A program made the position numbers and the translations under genes. 64,000 nt of DNA from Hydrangea macrophylla (taxonomy: Eukaryota; Streptophyta; Magnoliopsida; Cornales; Hydrangeaceae): positions 27,766,001-27,830,000 of the forward strand of contig CM066993.1 in assembly GCA_033977485.1 (NCBI GenBank), in the 5' to 3' direction. The notes under the pieces were generated by a model. That model was not told the DNA's origin, did not search any database, and saw only the letters and a list, made by a program, of their open reading frames with translations. Numbering within the stretch: position 1 is the first letter of the stretch; every line of letters begins with the position of its first letter. Below are positions 49,021-62,207 of this stretch, in pieces.

Positions 49021-50959
49021 GGAGTATAAGAACATCCATTTCATCACGAAGAACCGAAAGGAGTCTTTACTGAAAGAATCACCGCGCTTCGTCACGAAGA
49101 ACCGAAAACGTTACGGAGTACAAGAACATCCATTTCATCACGAAGAACCGAAAGAAGTCTTTACTCAAAGAATCACCGCTTCGTCACGAAGAACCGAAAG
49201 CGTTACGGAGTACAAGAACATCCATTTCGTCACGAAGAACCGAAAGGAGTTTTCACTCAAAAATCACTGCTTCATCACAAAGAACCGAAAGCGTTACGGA
49301 GTACAAGAACATCCATTTCGTCACGAAGAATCGAAAGGAGTCTTTACTCAAAGAATCACCGCTTTGTCACGAAGAACCGAAAGCGTTACGGAGTACAAGA
49401 ACATCCATTTCGTCACGAAGAACCGAAAGGAGTCTTTACTCAAAGAATCACCGCTTCGTCACGAAGAACTGAAAGCGTTATAGAGTACAAGAACATCCAT
49501 TTCGTCACGAAGAACCGAAAGCAGTCTTTACTCAAAGAATCACCGCTTCGTCACGAAGAACCGAAAGCGTTACGGAGTACAAGAACATCCATTTCGTCAC
49601 GAAGAACCGAAAGGAGTCTTTACTCAAAGAATCACCGCTTCGTCACGAAGAACCGAAAGCGTTACGGAGTATAAGATCATCCATTTTGTCACGAAGAACC
49701 GAAAGGAGTCTTTACTGAAAGAATCACCGCGCTTCATCACGAAGAACTGATAACATTACGGAGTACAAGAACATCCATTTCGTCACGAAGAACCGAAAGG
49801 AGTCTTTACTCAAAGAATCACCGCTTCGTCACGAAGAACCGAAAGCGTTACGGAGTACAAGAACATCCATTTCGTCACGAAGAACCGAATGGAGTTTTCA
49901 CTCAAAAATAACCGCTTCGTCACAAAGAACCCAAAGCGTTACGGAGTACAAGAGCATCCATTTCGTCACGAAGAACCGAAAGGAGTCTTTACTCAAAGAA
50001 TCACCGCTTCGTCACGAAGAACCGAAAGCGTTACGGAGTACAAGAACATCCATTTCGTCACGAAGAACCAAAAGGAGTCTTTACTCAAAGAATCACCGCT
50101 TCGTCACGAAGAACTGAAAGCGTTACGGAGTACAAGAACACCCATTTCATCACGAAGAACCGAAAGGAGTCTTTACTCAAAGAATCACCGCTTCGTCACG
50201 AAGAACTGAAAGTGTTATAGAGTACAAGAACATCTATTTCGTCACGAAGAACCGAAAGCAGTCTTTACTCAAAGAATCACCGCTTTGTCACGAAGAACCG
50301 AAGGCGTTACGGAGTACAAGAACATCTATTTCATCACGAAGAACCGAAAGGAGTCTTTACTGAAAGAATCACCGCTTCGTCACGAAGAACTGAAAGCGTT
50401 ACGGAGTACAAGAACATCCATTTCGTCACGAAGAACCGAAAGGAGTCTTTACTCAAAGAATCACCGCTTCGTCACGAAGAACCGAAAGCGTTACGGAGTA
50501 CAAGAACATCCATTTCGTCACGAAGAACCGAAAGGAGTCTTTACTCAAAGAATCACCACTTCGTCACGAAGAACTGAAAGCGTTACGGAGTACAAGAACA
50601 TCCATTTCGTCACGAAGAACCGAAAGGAGTCTTTATTCAAAGAATCACCGCTTCCTCACGAAGAACTGAAAGCGTTATAGAGTACAAGAACATCCATTTC
50701 GTCACGAAGAATCGAAAGGAGTCTTTACTCAAAGAATCACCGCTTTGTCACGAAGAACCGAAAGCGTTACGGAGTACAAGAACATCCATTTCGTCACGAA
50801 GAACCGAAAGGAGTCTTTACTCAAAGAATCACCGCTTCGTCACGAAGAACTGAAAGCGTTACGGAGTACAAGAACATCCATTTCGTCACGAAGAACCGAA
50901 AGGAGTCTTTATTCAAAGAATCACTGCTTCGTCACGAAGCACCGAAAGCGTTACGGAGT

Positions 50960-50979
50960 GCAAGAACCGAAAGGGTTAC
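50960..50979 (+). repeat. 67-bp deletion junction, copy 4
   Basis: The same junction occurs 1959 bp after copy 3. Confidence 0.88.
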
Positions 50980-52640
50980 GGAGTATAAGAACATCCATTT
51001 CATCACGAAGAACCGAAAGGAGTCTTTACTGAAAGAATCACCGCGCTTCGTCACGAAGAACCGAAAACGTTACGGAGTACAAGAACATCCATTTCATCAC
51101 GAAGAACCGAAAGAAGTCTTTACTCAAAGAATCACCGCTTCGTCACGAAGAACCGAAAGCGTTACGGAGTACAAGAACATCCATTTCGTCACGAAGAACC
51201 GAAAGGAGTTTTCACTCAAAAATCACTGCTTCATCACAAAGAACCGAAAGCGTTACGGAGTACAAGAACATCCATTTCGTCACGAAGAATCGAAAGGAGT
51301 CTTTACTCAAAGAATCACCGCTTTGTCACGAAGAACCGAAAGCGTTACGGAGTACAAGAACATCCATTTCGTCACGAAGAACCGAAAGGAGTCTTTACTC
51401 AAAGAATCACCGCTTCGTCACGAAGAACCGAAAGCGTTACGGAGTATAAGATCATCCATTTTGTCACGAAGAACCGAAAGGAGTCTTTACTGAAAGAATC
51501 ACCGCGCTTCGTCACGAAGAACTGATAACATTACGGAGTACAAGAACATCCATTTCGTCACGAAGAACCGAAAGGAGTCTTTACTCAAAGAATCACCGCT
51601 TCGTCACGAAGAACCGAAAGCGTTACGGAGTACAAGAACATCCATTTCGTCACGAAGAACCGAATGGAGTTTTCACTCAAAAAACCGCTTCGTCACAAAG
51701 AACCCAAAGCGTTACGGAGTACAAGAACATCCATTTCGTCACGAAGAACCGAAAGGAGTCTGTACTCAAAGAATCACCGCTTCGTCATGAAGAACCGAAA
51801 GCGTTACGGAGTACAAGAACATCCATTTCGTCACGAAGAACCAAAAGGAGTCTTTACTCAAAGAATCACCGCTTCGTCACGAAGAACTGAAAGCGTTACG
51901 GAGTACAAGAACACCCATTTCGTCACGAAGAACCGAAAGGAGTCTTTACTCAAAGAATCACCGCTTCGTCACGAAGAACTGAAAGTGTTATAGAGTACAA
52001 GAACATCTATTTTGTCACGAAGAACCGAAAGCAGTCTTTACTCAAAGAATCACCGCTTTGTCACGAAGAACCGAAGGCGTTACGGAGTACAAGAACATCT
52101 ATTTCGTCACGAAGAACCGAAAGGAGTCTTTACTGAAAGAATCACCGCTTCGTCACGAAAAACTGAAAGCGTTACGGAGTACAAGAACATCCATTTCGTC
52201 ACGAAGAACCGAAAGGAGTCTTTACTCAAAGAATCACCGCTTCGTCACGAAGAACTGAAAGCGTTATAGAGTACAAGAACATCCATTTCGTCACGAAGAA
52301 CCAAAAGCAGTCTTTGCTCAAAGAATCACCGCTTCGTCACGAAGAACCGAAAGCGTTACGGAGTACAAGAACATCCATTTCGTCACGAAGAATCGAAAGG
52401 AGTCTTTACTCAAAGAATCACCGCTTCGTCACGAAGAACTGAAAGCGTTACGGGGTATAAGAACATCCATTTCGTCACGAAGAACCGAAAGGAGTCTTTA
52501 CTCAAAGAATCACCGCTTCGTCACGAAGAACTGAAAGCGTTACGGAGTACAAGAACATCCATTTCGTCACGAAGAACCGAAAGGAGTCTTTATTCAAAGA
52601 ATCACTGCTTCGTCACGAAGCACCGAAAGCGTTACGGAGT

Positions 52641-52660
52641 GCAAGAACCGAAAGGGTTAC
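52641..52660 (+). repeat. 67-bp deletion junction, copy 5
   Basis: The same junction occurs 1681 bp after copy 4. The spacing is 2 bp shorter than 1683 because of a small deletion near 51.68 kb, where aaaaataacc has become aaaaaacc. Confidence 0.88.
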
Positions 52661-54290
52661 GGAGTATAAGAACATCCATTTCATCACGAAGAACCGAAAG
52701 GAGTCTTTACTGAAAGAATCACCGCGCTTCGTCACGAAGAACCGAAAACGTTACGGAGTACAAGAACATCCATTTCATCACGAAGAACCGAAAGAAGTCT
52801 TTACTCAAAGAATCACCGCTTCGTCACGAAGAACCGAAAGCGTTACGGAGTACAAGAACATCCATTTCGTCACGAAGAACCGAAAGGAGTTTTCACTCAA
52901 AAATCACTGCTTCATCACAAAGAACCGAAAGCGTTACGGAGTACAAGAACATCCATTTCGTCACGAAGAATCGAAAGGAGTCTTTACTCAAAGAATCACC
53001 GCTTTGTCACGAAGAACCGAAAGCGTTACGGAGTACAAGAACATCCATTTCGTCACGAAGAACCGAAAGGAGTCTTTACTCAAAGAATCACCGCTTCGTC
53101 ACGAAGAACTGAAAGCGTTATAGAGTACAAGAACATCCATTTCGTCACGAAGAACCGAAAGCAGTCTTTACTCAAAGAATCACCGCTTCGTCACGAAGAA
53201 CCGAAAGCGTTACGGAGTACAAGAACATCCATTTCGTCACGAAGAACCGAAAGGAGTCTTTACTCAAAGAATCACCGCTTCGTCACGAAGAACCGAAAGC
53301 GTTACGGAGTATAAGATCATCCATTTTGTCACGAAGAACCGAAAGGAGTCTTTACTGAAAGAATCACCGCGCTTCATCACGAAGAACTGATAACATTACG
53401 GAGTACAAGAACATCCATTTCGTCACGAAGAACCGAAAGGAGTCTTTACTCAAAGAATCACCGCTTCGTCACGAAGAACCGAAAGCGTTACGGAGTACAA
53501 GAACATCCATTTCGTCACGAAGAACCGAATGGAGTTTTCACTCAAAAATAACCGCTTCGTCACAAAGAACCCAAAGCGTTACGGAGTACAAGAGCATCCA
53601 TTTCGTCACGAAGAACCGAAAGGAGTCTTTACTCAAAGAATCACCGCTTCGTCACGAAGAACCGAAAGCGTTACGGAGTACAAGAACATCCATTTCGTCA
53701 CGAAGAACCAAAAGGAGTCTTTACTCAAAGAATCACCGCTTCGTCACGAAGAACTGAAAGCGTTACGGAGTACAAGAACACCCATTTCATCACGAAGAAC
53801 CGAAAGGAGTCTTTACTCAAAGAATCACCGCTTCGTCACGAAGAACTGAAAGTGTTATAGAGTACAAGAACATCTATTTCGTCACGAAGAACCGAAAGCA
53901 GTCTTTACTCAAAGAATCACCGCTTTGTCACGAAGAACCGAAGGCGTTACGGAGTACAAGAACATCTATTTCATCACGAAGAACCGAAAGGAGTCTTTAC
54001 TGAAAGAATCACCGCTTCGTCACGAAGAACTGAAAGCGTTACGGAGTACAAGAACATCCATTTCGTCACGAAGAACCGAAAGGAGTCTTTACTCAAAGAA
54101 TCACCGCTTCGTCACGAAGAACCGAAAGCGTTACGGAGTACAAGAACATCCATTTCGTCACGAAGAACCGAAAGGAGTCTTTACTCAAAGAATCACCACT
54201 TCGTCACGAAGAACTGAAAGCGTTACGGAGTACAAGAACATCCATTTCGTCACGAAGAACCGAAAGGAGTCTTTATTCAAAGAATCACCG

Positions 54291-55200
54291 CTTCCTCACG
54301 AAGAACTGAAAGCGTTATAGAGTACAAGAACATCCATTTCGTCACGAAGAATCGAAAGGAGTCTTTACTCAAAGAATCACCGCTTTGTCACGAAGAACCG
54401 AAAGCGTTACGGAGTACAAGAACATCCATTTCGTCACGAAGAACCGAAAGGAGTCTTTACTCAAAGAATCACCGCTTCCTCACGAAGAACTGAAAGCGTT
54501 ATAGAGTACAAGAACATCCATTTCGTCACGAAGAATCGAAAGGAGTCTTTGCTCAAAGAATCACCGCTTCGTCACGAAGAACCGAAAGCGTTACGGAGTA
54601 CAAGAACATCCATTTCGTCACGATGAACCGAAAGGAGTCTTTATTCAAAGAATCACCGCTTCCTCACGAAGAACTGAAAGCGTTATAGAGTACAAGAACA
54701 TCCATTTCGTCACGAAGAACCGAAAACAGTCTTTACTCAAAGAATCACCGCTTCCTCACGAAGAACTGAAAGCGTTATAGAGTACAAGAACATCCATTTC
54801 GTCACGAAGAATCGAAAGGAGTCTTTACTCAAAGAATCACCGCTTTGTCACGAAGAACCGAAAGCGTTACGGAGTACAAGAACATCCATTTCATCACGAA
54901 GAACCGAAAGGAGTCTTTACTGAAAGAATCACCGCGCTTCGTCACGAAGAACCGAAAACGTTACGGAGTACAAGAACATCCATTTCATCACGAAGAACCG
55001 AAAGAAGTCTTTATTCAAAGAATCACCGCTTCCTCACGAAGAACTGAAAGCGTTACGGAGTACAAGAACATCCATTTCGTCACGAAGAACCGAAAGGAGT
55101 CTTTATTCAAAGAATCACCGCTTCCTCACGAAGAACTGAAAGCGTTATAGAGTACAAGAACATCCATTTCGTCACGAAGAATCGAAAGGAGTCTTTACTC
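54291..55200 (+). repeat. Local expansion of the gcttcctcacg variant
   Basis: An A/B junction with cttcctcacg (a G-to-C change in the dyad) occurs at 54291, 54475, 54659, 54751, 55029 and 55121, giving steps of 184, 184, 92, 278 and 92 bp. Elsewhere I see it only at 50651 and 56501. The cluster looks like a recent local amplification made of one-, two- and three-dimer steps. Confidence 0.8.
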
Positions 55201-56069
55201 AAAGAATCACCGCTTTGTCACGAAGAACCGAAAGCGTTACGGAGTACAAGAACATCCATTTCGTCACGAAGAACCGAAAGGAGTCTTTACTCAAAGAATC
55301 ACCGCTTCGTCACGAAGAACTGAAAGCGTTATAGAGTACAAGAACATCCATTTCGTCACGAAGAACCGAAAGCAGTCTTTACTCAAAGAATCACCGCTTC
55401 GTCACGAAGAACCGAAAGCGTTACGGAGTACAAGAACATCCATTTCGTCACGAAGAACCGAAAGGAGTCTTTACTCAAAGAATCACCGCTTCGTCACGAA
55501 GAACCGAAAGCGTTACGGAGTATAAGATCATCCATTTTGTCACGAAGAACCGAAAGGAGTCTTTACTGAAAGAATCACCGCGCTTCGTCACGAAGAACTG
55601 ATAACATTACGGAGTACAAGAACATCCATTTCGTCACGAAGAACCGAAAGGAGTCTTTACTCAAAGAATCACCGCTTCGTCACGAAGAACCGAAAGCGTT
55701 ACGGAGTACAAGAACATCCATTTCGTCACGAAGAACCGAATGGAGTTTTCACTCAAAAATAACCGCTTCGTCACAAAGAACCCAAAGCGTTACGGAGTAC
55801 AAGAGCATCCATTTCGTCACGAAGAATCGAAAGGAGTCTTGACTCAAAGAATCACCGCTTCGTCACGAAGAACCGAAAGCGTTACGGAGTACAAGAACAT
55901 CCATTTCGTCACGAAGAACCGAAAGGAGTCTTTACTCAAAGAATCACCGCTTCGTCACGAAGAACTGAAAGTGTTACGGAGTACAAGAACATCCATTTCG
56001 TCACGAAGAACCGAAAGGAGTCTTTACTCAAAGAATCACCGCTTCGTCACGAAGAACTGAAAGCGTTAT

Positions 56070-57400
56070 AGAGTACAAGAACATCCATTTCGTCACGAAG
56101 AACCAAAAGGAGTCTTTGCTCAAAGAATCACCGCTTCGTCACGAAGAACCGAAAGCGTTACGGAGTACAAGAACATCCATTTCGTCACGAAGAACCGAAA
56201 GGAGTCTTTATTCAAAGAATCACCGCTTCGTCACGAAGAACCGAAAGTGTTACGGAGTACAAGAACATCCATTTCGTCACGAAGAACCGAAAGGAGTCTT
56301 TACTCAAAGAATCACCGCTTCGTCACGAAGAACCGAAAGCGTTACGGAGTACAAGAACATCCATTTCGTCACGAAGAACCGAATGGAGTTTTCACTCAAA
56401 AATAACCGCTTCGTCACAAAGAACCCAAAGCGTTACGGAGTACAAGAACATCCATTTCGTCACGAAGAACCGAAAGGAGTCTTTACTCAAAGAATCACCG
56501 CTTCCTCACGAAGAACTGAAAGCGTTATAGAGTACAAGAACATCCATTTCGTCACGAAGAACCGAAAACAGTCTTTACTCAAAGAATCACCGCTTCGTCA
56601 CGAAGAACCGAAAGCGTTACGGAGTACAACATCCATTTCGTCACGAAGAACCGAAAGGAGTCTTTATTCAAAGAATCACCGCTTCGTCACGAAGAATCGA
56701 AAGCGTTACAGAGTACAAGAACATCCATTTCGTCACGAAGAACCGAAAGGAGTCTTTACTCAAAGAATCACCGCTTCGTCACGAAAAACCGAAAGCGTTA
56801 CGGAGTATAAGAACATCCATTTTGTTAGGAAGAACCGAAAGGAGTCTTTACTGAAAGAATCACCGCGCTTCGTCACGAAGAACCGAAAACGTTACGGAGT
56901 ACAAGAACATCCATTTCGTCACGAAGAACCGAAAGGAGTCTTTACTCAAAGAATCACCGCTTCGTCACGAAGAACCGAAAGCGTTACGGAGTATAAGAAC
57001 ATCCATTTCGTCACGAAGAACCGAAAGGAGTTTTCACTCAAAAATCACCGCTTCGTCACAAAGAACCGAAAGCGTTACGGAGTACAAGAACATCCATTTC
57101 GTCACGAAGAATCGAAAGGAGTCTTGACTCAAAGAATCACCGCTTCGTCACGAAGAACCGAAAGCGTTACGGAGTACAAGAACATCCATTTCGTCACGAA
57201 GAACCGAAAGGAGTCTTTACTCAAAGAATCACCGCTTCGTCACGAAGAACTGAAAGTGTTACGGAGTACAAGAACATCCATTTCGTCACGAAGAACCGAA
57301 AGGAGTCTTTACTCAAAGAATCACCGCTTCGTCACGAAGAACTGAAAGCGTTATAGAGTACAAGAACATCCATTTCGTCACGAAGAACCAAAAGGAGTCT
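56070..57400 (+). repeat. Domain I-type patch within domain III
   Basis: The sequence tttgctcaaag following aaccaaaagg, then agtgttacgg, and a gttaggaag monomer (ttagg at 56825) are otherwise clustered at 2.3-6.5 kb. Here they are mixed with domain III monomers such as cgaatggagttttcact. A second partial copy follows 1285 bp later (from about 57.38 kb). The spacing is 3 bp below 14 dimers, which matches a 3-bp loss near 56.63 kb (tacaacatcc for tacaagaacatcc). Confidence 0.75.
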
Positions 57401-57697
57401 TTGCTCAAAGAATCACCGCTTCGTCACGAAGAACCGAAAGCGTTACGGAGTACAAGAACATCCATTTCGTCACGAAGAACCGAAAGGAGTCTTTATTCAA
57501 AGAATCACCGCTTCGTCACGAAGAACCGAAAGTGTTACGGAGTACAAGAACATCCATTTCGTCACGAAGAACCGAAAGGAGTCTTTACTCAAAGAATCAC
57601 CGCTTCGTCACGAAGAACCGAAAGCGTTACGGAGTACAAGAACATCCATTTCGTCACGAAGAACCGAATGGAGTTTTCACTCAAAAATAACCGCTTC

Positions 57698-57789
57698 GTC
57701 ACAAAGAACCCAAAGCGTTACGGAGTACAAGAACATCCATTTCGTCACGAAGAACCGAAAGCGTTACAGAGTATAAGAACATCCATTTT
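57698..57789 (+). repeat. B-B phase break at a segment join
   Basis: A B monomer with aacccaaagcg (57698-57743) is followed directly by a B monomer with gttacagagtataag (57744-57789). The second is the left end of the segment shared with 44.41 kb, so this is the join created when that segment was placed next to domain III sequence. Confidence 0.85.
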
Positions 57790-58790
57790 GTTACGAAGAA
57801 CCGAAAGGAGTCTTTACTGAAAGAATACCGCGCTTCGTCATGAAGAACCGAAAACGTTACGGAGTACAAGAACATCCATTTCGTCACGAAGAACCGAAAG
57901 GAGTTTTCACTCAAAAATCACCGCTTCGTCACAAAGAACCGAAAGCGTTATGGAGTACAAGAACATCTATTTCGTCACGAAGAACCGAAAGGAGTCTTTA
58001 CTCAAAGAATCACCGCTTCGTCACGAAGAACCGAAAGCGTTACGGAGTACAAGAACATCCATTTCGTCACGAAGAACCAAAAGGAGTCTTTACTCAAAGA
58101 ATCACCGCTTCGTCACGAAGAACTGAAAGCGTTACGGAGTACAAGAACATCCATTTCGTCACGAAGAACCGAAAGGAGTCTTTACTCAAAGAATCACCGC
58201 TTCGTCACGAAGAACCGAAAGCGTTACGGAGTACAAGAACATCCATTTCGTCACGAAGAACCGAAAGGAGTCTTTACTCAAAGAATCACCGCTTCATCAC
58301 GAAGAACCGAAAGCGTTACGGAGTACAAGAACATCCATTTCGTCACGAAGAACCGAAAGGAGTCTTTATTCAAAAAATCACTGCTTCGTCACGAAGCACC
58401 GAAAGCGTTACGGAGTACAAGAACATCCATTTCGTCACGAAGAACCGAAAGGAGTTTTCACTCAAAAATCACCGCTTCATCACAAAGAACCGAAAGCGTT
58501 ACGGAGTACAAGAACATCCATTTCGTCACGAAGAATCGAAAGGAGTCTTTACTCAAAGAATCACCGCTTCGTCACGAAGAACTGAAAGCGTTACGGAGTA
58601 TAAGAACATCCATTTCGTCACGAAGAACCGAAAGGAGTCTTTACTCAAAGAATCACCGCTTCGTCACGAAGAACTGAAAGCGTTACGGAGTACAAGAACA
58701 TCCATTTCGTCACGAAGAACCGAAAGGAGTCTTTATTCAAAGAATCACTGCTTCGTCACGAAGCACCGAAAGCGTTACGGAGTGCAAGAA
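57744..58790 (+). repeat. 1-kb segment shared with 44.4 kb, copy 2
   Basis: The match at an offset of 13333 bp includes the one-base-short gaataccgcgc monomer and cgtcatgaag. A private change is gcgttatggag near 57.95 kb. Unlike the copy at 44.4 kb it runs on into the undeleted gtgcaagaacattta sequence. Confidence 0.85.
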
Positions 58791-58861
58791 CATTTATTTC
58801 GTCACGAAGAACCGAAAGGAGTCTTTACTCAAAGAATCACCGCTTCGTCACGAAGAACCGA
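58784..58861 (+). repeat. Undeleted form of the 67-bp deletion site
   Basis: Here gcaagaac is followed by atttatttc, a full A monomer and the start of the gaaagggtta B monomer. The 67 bp between the two aagaac sequences are those missing at 45451 and its four relatives. A second undeleted copy is at 60533, 1749 bp downstream. Confidence 0.85.
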
Positions 58862-60532
58862 AAGGGTTACGGAGTATAAGAACATCCATTTCATCACGAA
58901 GAACCGAAAGGAGTCTTTACTGAAAGAATCACCGCGCTTCGTCACGAAGAACTGATAACATTACGGAGTACAAGAACATCCATTTCGTCACGAAGAACCG
59001 AAAGGAGTCTTTACTCAAAGAATCACCGCTTCGTCACGAAGAACCGAAAGCGTTACGGAGTACAAGAACATCCATTTCGTCACGAAGAACCGAAAGGAGT
59101 TTTCACTCAAAAATCACTGCTTCATCACAAAGAACCGAAAGCGTTACGGAGTACAAGAACATCCATTTCGTCACGAAGAATCGAAAGGAGTCTTTACTCA
59201 AAGAATCACCGCTTTGTCACGAAGAACCGAAAGCGTTACGGAGTACAAGAACATCCATTTCGTCACGAAGAACCGAAAGGAGTCTTTACTCAAAGAATCA
59301 CCGCTTCGTCACGAAGAACTGAAAGCGTTATAGAGTACAAGAACATCCATTTCGTCACGAAGAACCGAAAGCAGTCTTTACTCAAAGAATCACCGCTTCG
59401 TCACGAAGAACCGAAAGCGTTACGGAGTACAAGAACATCCATTTCGTCACGAAGAACCGAAAGGAGTCTTTACTCAAAGAATCACCGCTTCGTCACGAAG
59501 AACCGAAAGCGTTACGGAGTATAAGATCATCCATTTTGTCACGAAGAACCGAAAGGAGTCTTTACTGAAAGAATCACCGCGCTTCGTCACGAAGAACTGA
59601 TAACATTACGGAGTACAAGAACATCCATTTCGTCACGAAGAACCGAAAGGAGTCTTTACTCAAAGAATCACCGCTTCGTCACGAAGAACCGAAAGCGTTA
59701 CGGAGTACAAGAACATCCATTTCGTCACGAAGAACCGAATGGAGTTTTCACTCAAAAATAACCGCTTCGTCACAAAGAACCCAAAGCGTTACGGAGTACA
59801 AGAACATCCATTTCGTCACGAAGAACCGAAAGGAGTCTTTACTCAAAGAATCACCGCTTCGTCACGAAGAACCGAAAGCGTTACGGAGTACAAGAACATC
59901 CATTTCGTCACGAAGAACCAAAAGGAGTCTTTACTCAAAGAATCACCGCTTCGTCACGAAGAACTGAAAGCGTTACGGAGTACAAGAACACCCATTTCGT
60001 CACGAAGAACCGAAAGGAGTCTTTACTCAAAGAATCACCGCTTCGTCACGAAGAACTGAAAGTGTTATAGAGTACAAGAACATCTATTTCGTCACGAAGA
60101 ACCGAAAGGAGTCTTTATTCAAAGAATCACCGCTTCGTCACGAAGCACCGAAAGCGTTACGGAGTACAAGAACATCCATTTCGTCACGAAGAACCGAAAG
60201 GAGTTTTCACTCAAAAATCACCGCTTCATCACAAAGAACCGAAAGCGTTACGGAGTACAAGAACATCCATTTCGTCACGAAGAATCGAAAGGAGTCTTTA
60301 CTCAAAGAATCACCGCTTCGTCACGAAGAACTGAAAGCGTTACGGAGTATAAGAACATCCATTTCGTCACGAAGAACCGAAAGGAGTCTTTACTCAAAGA
60401 ATCACCGCTTCGTCACGAAGAACTGAAAGCGTTACGGAGTACAAGAACATCCATTTCGTCACGAAGAACCGAAAGGAGTCTTTATTCAAAGAATCACTGC
60501 TTCGTCACGAAGCACCGAAAGCGTTACGGAGT

Positions 60533-60610
60533 GCAAGAACATTTATTTCGTCACGAAGAACCGAAAGGAGTCTTTACTCAAAGAATCACCGCTTCGTCAC
60601 GAAGAACCGA
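60533..60610 (+). repeat. Undeleted form of the 67-bp deletion site, copy 2
   Basis: This has the same gcaagaacattta arrangement as at 58784. Both intact copies lie to the right of all five deleted copies. Confidence 0.85.
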
Positions 60611-62207
60611 AAGGGTTACGGAGTATAAGAACATCCATTTCATCACGAAGAACCGAAAGGAGTCTTTACTGAAAGAATCACCGCGCTTCGTCACGAAGAA
60701 CCGAAAACGTTACGGAGTACAAGAACATCCATTTCATCACGAAGAACCGAAAGAAGTCTTTACTCAAAGAATCACCGCTTCGTCACGAAGAACCGAAAGC
60801 GTTACGGAGTACAAGAACATCCATTTCGTCACGAAGAACCGAAAGGAGTTTTCACTGAAAAATCACTGCTTCATCACAAAGAACCGAAAGCGTTACGGAG
60901 TACAAGAACATCCATTTCGTCACGAAGAATCGAAAGGAGTCTTTACTCAAAGAATCACCGCTTTGTCACGAAGAACCGAAAGCGTTACGGAGTACAAGAA
61001 CATCCATTTCGTCACGAAGAACCGAAAGGAGTCTTTACTCAAAGAATCACCGCTTCGTCACGAAGAACTGAAAGCGTTATAGAGTACAAGAACATCCATT
61101 TCGTCACGAAGAACCGAAAGCAGTCTTTACTCAAAGAATCACCGCTTCGTCACGAAGAACCGAAAGCGTTACGGAGTACAAGAACATCCATTTCGTCACG
61201 AAGAACCGAAAGGAGTCTTTACTCAAAGAATCACCGCTTCGTCACGAAGAACCGAAAGCGTTACGGAGTATAAGATCATCCATTTTGTCACGAAGAACCG
61301 AAAGGAGTCTTTACTGAAAGAATCACCGCGCTTCGTCACGAAGAACTGATAACATTACGGAGTACAAGAACATCCATTTCGTCACGAAGAACCGAAAGGA
61401 GTCTTTACTCAAAGAATCACCGCTTCGTCACAAAGAACCGAAAGCGTTACGGAGTACAAGAACATCCATTTCGTCACGAAGAACCGAATAGAGTTTTCAC
61501 TCAAAAATAACCGCTTCGTCACAAAGAACCCAAAGCGTTACGGAGTACAAGAACATCCATTTCGTCACGAAGAACCGAAAGGAGTCTTTACTCAAAGAAT
61601 CACCGCTTCGTCACGAAGAACCGAAAGCGTTACGGAGTACAAGAACATCCATTTCGTCACGAAGAACCAAAAGGAGTCTTTACTCAAAGAATCACCGCTT
61701 CGTCACGAAGAACTGAAAGCGTTACGGAGTACAAGAACACCCATTTCGTCACGAAGAACCGAAAGGAGTCTTTACTCAAAGAATCACCGCTTCGTCACGA
61801 AGAACTGAAAGTGTTATAGAGTACAAGAACATCTATTTCGTCACGAAGAACCGAAAGCAGTCTTTACTCAAAGAATCACCGCTTTGTCACGAAGAACCGA
61901 AGGCGTTACGGAGTACAAGAACATCTATTTCGTCACGAAGAACCGAAAGGAGTCTTTACTGAAAGAATCACCGCTTCGTCACGAAGAACTGAAAGCGTTA
62001 CGGAGTACAAGAACATCCATTTCGTCACGAAGAACCGAAAGGAGTCTTTACTCAAAGAATCACCGCTTCGTCACGAAGAACTGAAAGCGTTATAGAGTAC
62101 AAGAACATCCATTTCGTCACGAAGAACCAAAAGCAGTCTTTGCTCAAAGAATCACCGCTTCGTCACGAAGAACCGAAAGCGTTACGGAGTACAAGAACAT
62201 CCATTTC

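Larger units (their letters stand above)
47200..50840 (+). repeat. 3.64-kb tandem duplication in domain III, copy 1
   Basis: Markers here recur 3640 to 3642 bp downstream: deletion junctions 47318 and 49001 match 50960 and 52641, cgtcatgaag at about 48.15 kb matches about 51.79 kb, and gcttcctcacg at 50651 matches 54291. Boundaries are approximate. Confidence 0.82.
50841..54460 (+). repeat. 3.64-kb tandem duplication in domain III, copy 2
   Basis: This copy directly follows copy 1 and carries the 2-bp deletion near 51.68 kb. The match ends near 54.46 kb, where the gcttcctcacg expansion starts. Confidence 0.82.

Noticed and set aside
56116..57345. An open reading frame of 409 codons, and others of 338 (44507-45523) and 371 codons (57840-58955), with a basic 92-residue repeat
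   Set aside because: They are readings of the satellite. The frame cycles through all three phases every 276 bp, starts and stops fall at known repeat variants, and some starts are TTG. The same frames are broken in neighbouring copies, and no promoter or non-repeat flank exists.
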